Shown here in pieces: positions 8,282-15,014 of a stretch of 32,141 nucleotides of DNA (position 1 is its first letter; each line of letters opens with the position of its first letter). A program made the translations under genes and the position numbers. The notes below the pieces were generated by a model. The model did no database searches. It had not been told where the DNA came from and was given only the letters and a program-made list of their open reading frames with translations. The stretch is from Methylococcales bacterium (GTDB lineage: Bacteria; Pseudomonadota; Gammaproteobacteria; Methylococcales; Methylomonadaceae), in the NCBI GenBank assembly GCA_023145835.1, contig JAGLDH010000108.1, positions 1 through 32,141 on the forward strand, written 5' to 3'.

Positions 8282-8940
8282 TTCGCTTGGACAACATTTA
8301 TAAAGCCTATCAAGTTGGTGATATAAGTTTACCCGTATTGCGGGGGATAACACTAACCATTGAAGAAGGTGAATTTGTTTCGATAATGGGAGCCTCCGGA
8401 TCAGGAAAGACTACGTTACTTAATCTGATCGGTTGTCTGGATTCGATTGATGAAGGCAGTTATTTTTTGTCTGGAGAAAAAGTGCTGGGAGCTTCAAGTG
8501 ATCAACTTGCCGGATTTCGTAGTCGTCATATTGGTTTTGTTTTTCAACTTTTTAATCTGATACCGCGTATAACAGCACTACGGAATGTTGAGTTACCATT
8601 GATTTACGCCGGTATTTCTTCGGTGGAGCGTAAAAATCTTGCACTGGAAGCACTGGAAAATGTCGGTCTTACTGATCGTGCCCATCATGTTCCAGCACAA
8701 CTTTCAGGAGGACAGCAGCAACGGGTTGCTATTGCTAGAGCTTTGATCAATCGACCCAGAATCCTAGTTGCAGATGAACCTACCGGAAGTCTCGATTCTA
8801 CAACCAGTCAAGAAATTATGAGGTTATTTCAGGCTTTGAACCAAGGGGGAATGACCATCGTTATGGTGACTCATGAAGAAGAAATTGAAAAATATACTCG
8901 TCGTATTGTACGGCTAGTTGATGGCAACATTGTAAGCTGA
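8278..8940 (+). CDS. MacB/LolD-type ABC transporter ATPase
   Basis: This complete 220-residue nucleotide-binding subunit has a Walker A at residues 38-46 (GASGSGKTT), Q-loop Gln90 ([11 protein letters not shown]), signature LSGGQ at 142-146, Walker [13 protein letters not shown] with E167, and switch His199 (MVTHEE). The FNLIPR and TGSLD segments are typical of the MacB/LolD/FtsE group, which works by mechanotransmission rather than by passing substrate through the membrane. The gene overlaps the fusion protein by 4 bases and is 4 bases from the permease, so the three genes form one operon. All catalytic residues are present, unlike the two other ABC ATPases of this window. Confidence 0.92.
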   Translation: MIRLDNIYKAYQVGDISLPVLRGITLTIEEGEFVSIMGASGSGKTTLLNLIGCLDSIDEGSYFLSGEKVLGASSDQLAGFRSRHIGFVFQLFNLIPRITALRNVELPLIYAGISSVERKNLALEALENVGLTDRAHHVPAQLSGGQQQRVAIARALINRPRILVADEPTGSLDSTTSQEIMRLFQALNQGGMTIVMVTHEEEIEKYTRRIVRLVDGNIVS

Positions 8941-8944
8941 TTTT

Positions 8945-10177
8945 ATGCACTTTTATCTGGATCGACTTACCCTTGCATTATATGCGTTACGAGATAATCG
9001 CCTTCGTACTGTTCTCAGTATTTTGGGGATTAGTTTAGGTATTGCCGCAGTGATGGCTGTTGGCACTATAAGTAAAGGCGGAAACTATTTGGTTTTTTCT
9101 GAACTTGAAACCTTTGGGTTGAATTCGGTCTGGGTTTATCGTGATCGTCAGGACAAAGACCCTCATCGAAAGGTTCGAGAAGGAACCGGAATTGATAATG
9201 ATGACTATCAGGCTATTGTTTCTCACTGTTGCAAAGCAGTCAATAGGATGAGTCCCTTTGTCAGAGGACGAGAAAAGTTGATTATTCAGACCGTTAATCA
9301 GTATAGCAATGCCGATGTTAAAGGTGTGGGTAAAGATTTTACTTTGATCAACAATGATACCCTCATCAAGGGGCGTAGTTTCCGTCTCAAAGATATAACC
9401 AGTAACCGAGCTGTCGCTATTCTTGGTCCCACAGCAGTTACGGATCTATTTGGTGAGACAGGCTCACCGATTGGTAAGGAGTTTCGAATTGGTCTAAGAA
9501 AGTTGCTTGTCATAGGTGTATTAAAAGCTAAGAGTCGAGATTTTTTGGCCAGTATAGGTTCCTCTGGTGAGGATGCGAATAATCGAATCTTGATTCCTTA
9601 CACTTTTTACCAAAAAATATTGGGTAATAAAGCTATAAACCAGATTCGTGCAGAAGCCATTTCGCTGGATAAGGCAGAGTCGGCTGCCCGCCAACTTATT
9701 GTGATGTTGAGGCGCGGTAACGATAAACATTTCGAATATGGATATGAAACCATGACAAGTTACATCAAGACAACCGACAATATTTTGAATGGTGTTTCCA
9801 TCATCGGTATTGTGGCTGCTTCGATTTCACTACTAGTCGGTGGAATGGGTATTATGAATATTATGAGTACCTCTGTGCTTGAACGTACCCGCGAAATAGG
9901 TCTTCGAAAAGCGGTTGGTGCACGTTATAGCGACATCATGCTGCAATTTCTAATGGAAGCCACCATCATTAGTACACTGGGAGGTCTCATTGGGTTAATA
10001 CTCGGTAGTGGGAGTAGTATACTTCTCGCCAAGTTGACCGGTTTCCCGCTGATACCTTCTCTAACCAGTATTATGATAGCATTTGTTGTCTCGGTGGGAA
10101 TGGGGATCGTTTCAGGCTATTGGCCAGCTAAAAGGGCAGCAAGTCTTCATCCAGTTGAGGCGTTACGGTATGAATAA
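8945..10177 (+). CDS. MacB-type ABC permease (MacB periplasmic core + FtsX domain)
   Basis: This 410-residue inner-membrane protein has the four-helix MacB topology. The first helix is near residues 20-40 (TVLSILGISLGIAAVMAVGT). A large periplasmic core follows (about 45-275). Three C-terminal helices then make up the FtsX domain, with GGMGIMNIMSTSVLERTREI and LRKAVGARYSDIMLQFLMEA near 300-340 and a closing GYWPAKRAASLHPVEALRYE. The ATPase is a separate gene upstream, as in many non-enterobacterial MacAB systems. Length and motifs are intact. The last gene of the operon ends at 10177 with no obvious terminator; an IS1595-like remnant begins just downstream on the other strand. Confidence 0.9.
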   Translation: MHFYLDRLTLALYALRDNRLRTVLSILGISLGIAAVMAVGTISKGGNYLVFSELETFGLNSVWVYRDRQDKDPHRKVREGTGIDNDDYQAIVSHCCKAVNRMSPFVRGREKLIIQTVNQYSNADVKGVGKDFTLINNDTLIKGRSFRLKDITSNRAVAILGPTAVTDLFGETGSPIGKEFRIGLRKLLVIGVLKAKSRDFLASIGSSGEDANNRILIPYTFYQKILGNKAINQIRAEAISLDKAESAARQLIVMLRRGNDKHFEYGYETMTSYIKTTDNILNGVSIIGIVAASISLLVGGMGIMNIMSTSVLERTREIGLRKAVGARYSDIMLQFLMEATIISTLGGLIGLILGSGSSILLAKLTGFPLIPSLTSIMIAFVVSVGMGIVSGYWPAKRAASLHPVEALRYE

Positions 10178-10189
10178 TATTTCTAGGAT

Positions 10190-10349
10190 AATGGGGATTT
10201 CGTTTTACGCATTGATGAAGCGGGCGTTCAACCATATGGCGATGAAAGCTCTAGTTTAGCCAACCTTTTAGTCATCTGAGCTAAACGATTGCTTGGAGAC
10301 AGGATTTCTCATCAGCAAAGTGTTGCTGCCATTCCCATAAACTTGTCAT
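10190..10349 (-). pseudogene. IS1595-like transposase N-terminal remnant
   Basis: Read on the minus strand from ATG at 10349, the frame gives MTSLWEWQQHFADEKSCLQ then AIV-stop-LR-stop-LKGW. This matches the start of IS1595-family transposases (W..F..E..CL..L...RWP.GF, before the zinc ribbon). In-frame stops fall at the points where family members have a polar residue and Trp. The zinc-ribbon cysteines and catalytic region are missing. It is a decayed insertion fragment beside the end of the efflux operon. Confidence 0.5.
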
Positions 10350-10422
10350 TTCGGCTTTTATGATGGCTCTTTTTTTATCAGTTCAAGTTGTTGACTGGAT
10401 AACCTGTAGTAGGTTCATAGCC

Positions 10423-10453
10423 TTGTTTTGGAATGAAAGTTATTCCAAAACAA
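10423..10453. repeat. Perfect inverted repeat (12-bp arms, 7-base loop)
   Basis: TTGTTTTGGAAT and ATTCCAAAACAA are exact complements separated by GAAAGTT. There is no T-run after it, so a classical terminator is unlikely. A second hairpin (AGCAAGGT/ACCTTGCT, 10474-10500) follows 20 bases later. Confidence 0.6.
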
Positions 10454-10757
10454 GTAGATACTTTAATCTCGTCAGCAAGGTTTGAAATTACTACCTTGCT
10501 AGAAACTACTAAATAGATTTTCAATCAGTTGATTTTATTGATTATAAATTTAATTTCGATTGCCCTGGCTAAACAGAGTGAATATCAGAAATTGTTAAAC
10601 CTTGGTGCTGTTTACAGGTATCATATGGTTACCGAGGTTTCCGAAAATAAATGGCTAATAATTGTAACTAATTGTTAAATCAGCTGATTTATTTAATAAA
10701 TACTATAAAAACGAGGAATAGATTTGTATTCTGAGCATGTAAAATACAACAATCAAT

Positions 10758-11411
10758 ATGCAAAAAAAACAGAATAGAATATTAACGACAATGTTTCCAC
10801 TCACTGTATCAATTTTCATAGTTATCATTATTTTAACATTGTCTTTTGTATACAAACTATACGAGTTACCATTTTGGATTAAAGAAGGTGGTGTTATTGA
10901 GACATTATCAGTATTAGGTTATTTTTTATGTGCATTATTAATGCTATTTATGGGTAAGTGGCCTTATATAAAACAATATCATTATTTTTTTATATTGGTT
11001 GTTTTATTTGGGATGCGTGAGTTAGATTTTGATAAAAGATTTACAACAATGGGGATACTTAAAAGTAAATTCTATGTAAGCGATAGCGTTCCTTTACCTG
11101 AAAAAATAATTGGATTAATGGTTATTTCTGTATTGATATATATCATTGTTTTTATTATAAAAAACCATTATAAGATTCTTTTAAATATTAAAAACTTGTC
11201 TTTTATTCATATTGGCGTATTGCTAACTTTTTCATTTTTAGTTCTGTCAAAAGCAATAGACGGCATTGGTAGAAAGTTATCTGGTTTTGGTGTTTATATT
11301 GAATCAAAAACTGTTATAAATTTTGAAGTAATAGAGGAAGTATTAGAGTTAGGTATTCCATTATTAATCATATCAACATTATTCATGTATTTTTCAACAA
11401 AAAAACAGTGA
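10758..11411 (+). CDS. Six-helix membrane protein of unknown function
   Basis: I do not recognise this 217-residue protein. It has hydrophobic segments at about residues 12-31, 47-66, 76-86, 115-134, 148-164 and 198-212. Charged and probably conserved residues cluster at membrane edges: E43 and E48 in KEGGVIETLSV, R87-E88-x-D90 in GMRELDFDKR, D168 and R172 in SKAIDGIGRK, and E193/E194/E197 in FEVIEEVLELG. Such paired acidic and basic residues within or near helices are seen in membrane-embedded hydrolases such as the CREST group, but the CREST His pattern is not evident, so this is only a thought. It is a single gene in a mobile-element-rich zone with no partner gene and very AT-rich codons. 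The start ATG at 10758 lacks a clear ribosome site. Confidence 0.6.
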   Translation: MQKKQNRILTTMFPLTVSIFIVIIILTLSFVYKLYELPFWIKEGGVIETLSVLGYFLCALLMLFMGKWPYIKQYHYFFILVVLFGMRELDFDKRFTTMGILKSKFYVSDSVPLPEKIIGLMVISVLIYIIVFIIKNHYKILLNIKNLSFIHIGVLLTFSFLVLSKAIDGIGRKLSGFGVYIESKTVINFEVIEEVLELGIPLLIISTLFMYFSTKKQ

Positions 11412-11903
11412 TATCAAAGCAAAAAAACATTTCAGACGACCACTTGTATCGGCTAAAATCAATTGTTTATAGCCTTCTACGGAGGTAAGAAGTGGAAAAA
11501 TAAACCGGTGTTGAAAGAACGGAAACGGAGCGCCGTGACTCAAGGGTTGATGTGAAAAAGCAAACAGATCTGGGTAAGAAAACTCATAAATTAGAAGAAT
11601 CTTAACAAGACCAAATAGGAAAAATTATATTTGATAAAAAAACATGGTATTCATTCAGATAAAGCTTTTTGTTTTACTAATTATAAGATTTATATACGAA
11701 TGCCGAGTTAAAATTTTTTTTTTAGTATTATACTTTAATCTAGTAAACATTCCGCATCGAACACCAGTCTTTTATTGAGGGTAGGACTGGAGAGGTTGTA
11801 ATTAAATAAGGAGAGTGCATGAAATAACTTAGACAACAAGCTGGTTTTTTTATTCATATTCTGCATTATATATAATACTTAGAGATATTTAAATGTTTCT
11901 TAA

Positions 11904-12115
11904 GGAGCCTCTGAACAAGTTGGTTTATAAAAACTAATGTTAACTTAATTCAATAAGTTACATTCTATTGTATTGTTGATTAAGTCCAATTATTTTTAGC
12001 TTGCTAAAACTGCCGTTATTTTCCACGAAGATCAGTGCAATAGAATGACTATTAAGTCTCACTTCGTGAAAAATAGCGACAGTTTTTTTGCGCTAAATTC
12101 TAATCAACTTAATCA
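11904..12115. repeat. Chimeric IS5-type MITE, copy E
   Basis: The left 80 bases, starting GGAGCCTCTGAACAAGTT after TTAA and including AATTCAATAAGTTA, match the short subfamily (copies B and C) in reverse orientation. From TGATTAAGTC onward (about 11978) the sequence switches to the long subfamily of copy A in reverse (TTTTTAGCTTGCTAAAACTG through AAAAATAGCGACAGTTTTTT). The junction lies in the inner part of the terminal repeat shared by both. The outer 9-11 bases of the right repeat are missing after AACTTAATCA. Confidence 0.75.
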
Positions 12116-12120
12116 CGTAG

Positions 12121-12202
12121 AAAAACTCGGAGTCTTGCCTCCGGCACATTAGTCGGAAAGTTTGCAAACCAATGGTTTACAAATTAAACCAGCCGAGTTT
12201 TT
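12121..12202. repeat. Nested inverted repeat, 82 bp
   Basis: The outer arms AAAAACTCGG (12121-12130) and CCGAGTTTTT (12193-12202) are exact complements. Inside lies a second hairpin, TTTGCAAACC/GGTTTACAAA (12161-12183, one mismatch), and a small TGCC-TCC-GGCA stem. It begins exactly where the chimeric MITE is cut off, so it may be a separate insertion, or a structured RNA or terminator-like element. I do not recognise its family. Confidence 0.5.
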
Positions 12203-12424
12203 AGTTAGAGTGTGCCCTTGTCTATTTCATTATTTATTTTAAACATCTATTGCTGATAACCCTGTTTTCTATCTTTTAAAAAATATATTTACATCAAAGA
12301 TGAGACTAATATGAGGCTCTTTATAATATTATTTTACTTGTGAGTTTTTGGCAGTTGGCTAGTGATAAAGTGTAAGATAAAACTCCCTAAAAACTTGTTA
12401 TATACCAGCAAGTATGGAGGATAA

Positions 12425-12895
12425 ATGAGCAAAATCTATACTGAGAGAATGACTGCCTCAAAAGATGAAGGGTTTGTTGTTTTTATAATAGGAATGAGGA
12501 TAAATAAACTCTGGAAAATTCATAAATGGTTGCCAATCGCATTAGTCATGCCAAAAATGATCAGAGAATTAAATGCAAACCCCGAGTTAGGTTTACTAAG
12601 TCAAGAGTCTTGGATGGGTAGAACGACAATTATGCTTCAATACTGGAAGTCTTTTTCTCATCTTGAAGCGTATGCAAAAAGTAAAAATTCAGCCCATCTA
12701 CCAGCATGGAAAAAATACAATGAATTGATATCAAATAATGGAGATGTTGGTATATGGCATGAAACATACCAAGTGAAAAAGGGAATGTATGAATGCTTTT
12801 ATAATAATATGCCCCTGTTTGGGCTTGGAAAAGCAGGCAAGCATCTTCTAGTAACGGGAAATAGAAATACGGCCAAAAGTCGATTAAATAAATAA
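12425..12895 (+). CDS. DUF4188-family protein (monooxygenase-like fold)
   Basis: This 156-residue soluble protein resembles the DUF4188 family, annotated as dimeric alpha/beta-barrel monooxygenase-like and related to phenylacetaldoxime-dehydratase-type hemoproteins. Recognisable blocks are FVVFIIGMRINKLWKIHKW near residue 20, MIRELNANPELGLLSQESW, TTIMLQYWKSFSHLEAYA near residue 75, and VGIWHETYQV near 107. The family is about 130-160 residues long, so it is full length. A strong ribosome site (GGAGG, 5 bases before ATG) supports the start. It stands alone between mobile-element regions and is probably its own transcription unit. The substrate is unknown. Confidence 0.75.
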   Translation: MSKIYTERMTASKDEGFVVFIIGMRINKLWKIHKWLPIALVMPKMIRELNANPELGLLSQESWMGRTTIMLQYWKSFSHLEAYAKSKNSAHLPAWKKYNELISNNGDVGIWHETYQVKKGMYECFYNNMPLFGLGKAGKHLLVTGNRNTAKSRLNK

Positions 12896-13129
12896 AATAT
12901 CGAGGAATTTAAGCCCTACATTGTTAATACTCGGTGAATAAGTCCTGCGTAAAATTGTCAAATTAATTTTACTTGGGTCCTTAGTAAATAACTTCGTTAA
13001 GCAGCCGAAAAAATAAGATTTAAATCCTATTCACAGTTTTATTATTAATTCCTTTGTTCTGTACTGTTTTTATGGCGCGGATTAATCTATAGGAAGGAAC
13101 GATTTATCAATTAGGTATTGTCTTCATTA

Positions 13130-13287
13130 AGGACTGAGGATGAAATAAAACCCGAAACTGGCGTAGGGTTTTTGTTCAGTTTCAAGGCGTAAAAATAGGC
13201 GCATAGCAAGCTATGAAACTATTTTTACAACACAGAAACTGGACAAAAAGACAAGTCAGTTTCGGGTTTTATAAAATTCTCAGTCCT
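13130..13287. repeat. Long palindromic (hairpin) mobile element, 158 bp
   Basis: The two halves are near-complements over their whole length: AGGACTGAG at the left end and CTCAGTCCT at the right, then AAAACCCGAAACTG/CAGTTTCGGGTTTT, AGTTTC/GAAACT and TAAAAATAG/CTATTTTTA. The centre is CATAGCAAGCTATG (13202-13215). Such full-length palindromes are typical of non-autonomous hairpin MITEs or REP-like units. It is unrelated in sequence to the IS5-type MITEs here. Confidence 0.75.
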
Positions 13288-13424
13288 AAGTGTTAAAAGT
13301 CAGTCAATGATTTTTTTAAGACAATATCTGATGACTTAATTTCGGAGTCAAATAATAAGTAGGTTGGGATTATTGTCACTATAATTTGAAGCAATTAATG
13401 GCACTCGTTTATATAGGTTTTACA

Positions 13425-13454
13425 AGTGACTCCTTGGTGTAGATTGGAGTCACT
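13425..13454 (+). promoter_or_regulatory. Hairpin or operator directly before the SBP gene
   Basis: AGTGACTCC and GGAGTCACT are perfect 9-bp complements with a 12-base loop. The repeat ends 14 bases before the ATG at 13469, just ahead of the AGAGAGG ribosome site. It could be a transcription-factor dyad or an mRNA stem that modulates translation; the sequence does not decide which. Confidence 0.45.
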
Positions 13455-13468
13455 AAGAGAGGACTGAT

Positions 13469-14722
13469 ATGTTATTTAATAGTTTACGGCTTGGTATATT
13501 GTGTTTCGTTGGATGGATGCTTGTCATCAGCTCGGTAACAGCGAGGGACGCAAAAGCACGCTTTGAACTCATGCATTTGTGGATTACTGACGAAGAAGCA
13601 TTAGCACTTACTGCGCTTAGTACTCCGATAAAAAAGGCGGGGGTGATCTGGGAAGAGCATCAACACGCAACAGGTTTCTTTGATATGCAACAAGAATATG
13701 CAAAACGAGTGGCGCTCGGGTATCCACCAACAGGCGTGTTTTGGATTGGTGGCTATGGCTTGCGCCAATTGGTAGATGATGGCTTATTCCGCCTCATTAA
13801 AGACATTCCAGGCAAGTCATCGTTCGAGGAAACTCTTTTACCGGAAGTCTACAAAGTGGTCAAACACAAGAAGGGTATAACAACACTGCCTGTTGGCATA
13901 CACATGCAAAATCACATGGTCTACAACAAGGATATATTTCAACAATTAGGACTTGTGGTACCAAAAACGTGGGAGCAATTAATCAATGATCTTAGCCGTA
14001 TCAGAGCAGCTGGTTTTACCCCTATTACCATGTCTGATCAAAGGTGGCAGATACGGTTTTTATTTTTTTCTATTCTATCGGCTAAACTTACTGCCACCGA
14101 ACTTATTTCTTTTTTGGATGAACAAAAAAACATGCAACAATGGCGTCCTCAAATAGTTGATGCCTTATCTATTTTGGACAAGCTTAGACCCTTCGTTAAT
14201 TCAGATAACAAAGATCTAAATTGGGCTGTTTCAATAGATCATTTAACATCTGGGAAAGCTGCAATCAATTTTTTGGCTAATTTTTCGTCGATACTATACC
14301 CTGATGATAAACGGTTTGTTTGCGATTTGCCGCCAGGAAACAATTATATTATTTGGTCATTTGATTCCATCGCGCTCACTAATACATCTGACCCAATTGA
14401 AGTTGCAGGGCAAGATGCAATGATTAGTGTGGCTCATTCAATTGAGAACTTGCAAAAATACGTGGGTTGGAAAGGAGGCGTTCCCGTACACAAATGGAAA
14501 AATGAGCAAGGCATTAATCGATGCTCCCTACAGTCAATTGAAAAATGGAAACAAACTAAAGATAAAATCCATACAAGTTCTGTATGGGCGCAATCCTTCA
14601 ATGTGATTGCTATCATTGTCCAAAAGTTTTGGCGTAACGGTGGTGCCGGCTCGATTCAACAGGCTGCGGACGAAATGGTTCATACATTAATCAACCTACA
14701 CAACCAAAAGATAAAAAAATAA
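13469..14722 (+). CDS. Family 1 extracellular solute-binding protein (carbohydrate type)
   Basis: This 417-residue periplasmic protein has a signal peptide (residues 1-25, cleavage near VTA-RD). It resembles sugar-binding family 1 proteins: an N-terminal lobe starting ARFELMHLWITDEEALAL, the segment GYPPTGVFWIGGYGLRQLVDDGLF where the ligand cleft is expected, GIHMQNHMVYNKDIFQQLGL (usual form N.l.YNK.lF...Gl..P.TW.E), and VPKTWEQLINDL. No permease or ATPase gene follows. The next gene in the same orientation, 292 bases away, is a transmembrane hybrid histidine kinase, suggesting that it senses rather than transports, as LuxP does for LuxQ. That link is inferred from adjacency. An AGAGAGG ribosome site supports the start. 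Confidence 0.82.
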   Translation: MLFNSLRLGILCFVGWMLVISSVTARDAKARFELMHLWITDEEALALTALSTPIKKAGVIWEEHQHATGFFDMQQEYAKRVALGYPPTGVFWIGGYGLRQLVDDGLFRLIKDIPGKSSFEETLLPEVYKVVKHKKGITTLPVGIHMQNHMVYNKDIFQQLGLVVPKTWEQLINDLSRIRAAGFTPITMSDQRWQIRFLFFSILSAKLTATELISFLDEQKNMQQWRPQIVDALSILDKLRPFVNSDNKDLNWAVSIDHLTSGKAAINFLANFSSILYPDDKRFVCDLPPGNNYIIWSFDSIALTNTSDPIEVAGQDAMISVAHSIENLQKYVGWKGGVPVHKWKNEQGINRCSLQSIEKWKQTKDKIHTSSVWAQSFNVIAIIVQKFWRNGGAGSIQQAADEMVHTLINLHNQKIKK

Positions 14723-15014
14723 TTAAGCCCTAATCCACATTTCAAATTTGGATGTAGAGTAGTTTTCCTTGTTTCCAAGGAGACTAGCCAATAATAGAAA
14801 CGGTAGCGAGGGAAAGCTATTGCTGAGTAGATTTTCTATTCTCGGGCACCTCCTAGGGATGCAAAAAAATATTAGCTTAACCCATTAGTTAAGTGGACAT
14901 TTTTGTATATCCATAGAGGATAAGAGGAAGTTGCTATATGCTAAATTTCTAACTGTGGGTTAGGGTTAAGCCAAACACAACTCAAATAATATTATAGCTA
15001 ATTATACGTATACG

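Larger units (their letters stand above)
10178..10757. other. Gene-free region with transposase debris and hairpins
   Basis: Besides the IS1595-like remnant (10190-10349) it contains a perfect hairpin at 10423-10453 and an 8-bp-stem hairpin at 10474-10500. The rest is AT-rich without a recognisable gene. Confidence 0.45.
11412..12424. other. 1-kb gene-free region with chimeric MITE and nested inverted repeat
   Basis: It holds the chimeric MITE (11904-12115) and the nested repeat (12121-12202). At 11510-11605 a short open stretch rich in Arg and Lys (ERTETERRDSRVDVKKQT) looks like a degraded protein tail but has no recognisable start. At 11812-11827 a good ribosome site precedes ATG AAA TAA, a start that stops at once. 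Otherwise it is AT-rich and featureless. Confidence 0.45.
12896..13468. other. Gene-free region with long hairpin element and leader of the SBP gene
   Basis: It holds the 158-bp palindromic element (13130-13287) and the hairpin just before the solute-binding protein gene (13425-13454). The remaining sequence shows no gene or further structure that I can support. Confidence 0.45.

Noticed and set aside
11819-11827. Start-stop ORF ATG AAA TAA after a good ribosome site
   Set aside because: A single such case can arise by chance in AT-rich DNA. No attenuator or dependent gene follows closely.
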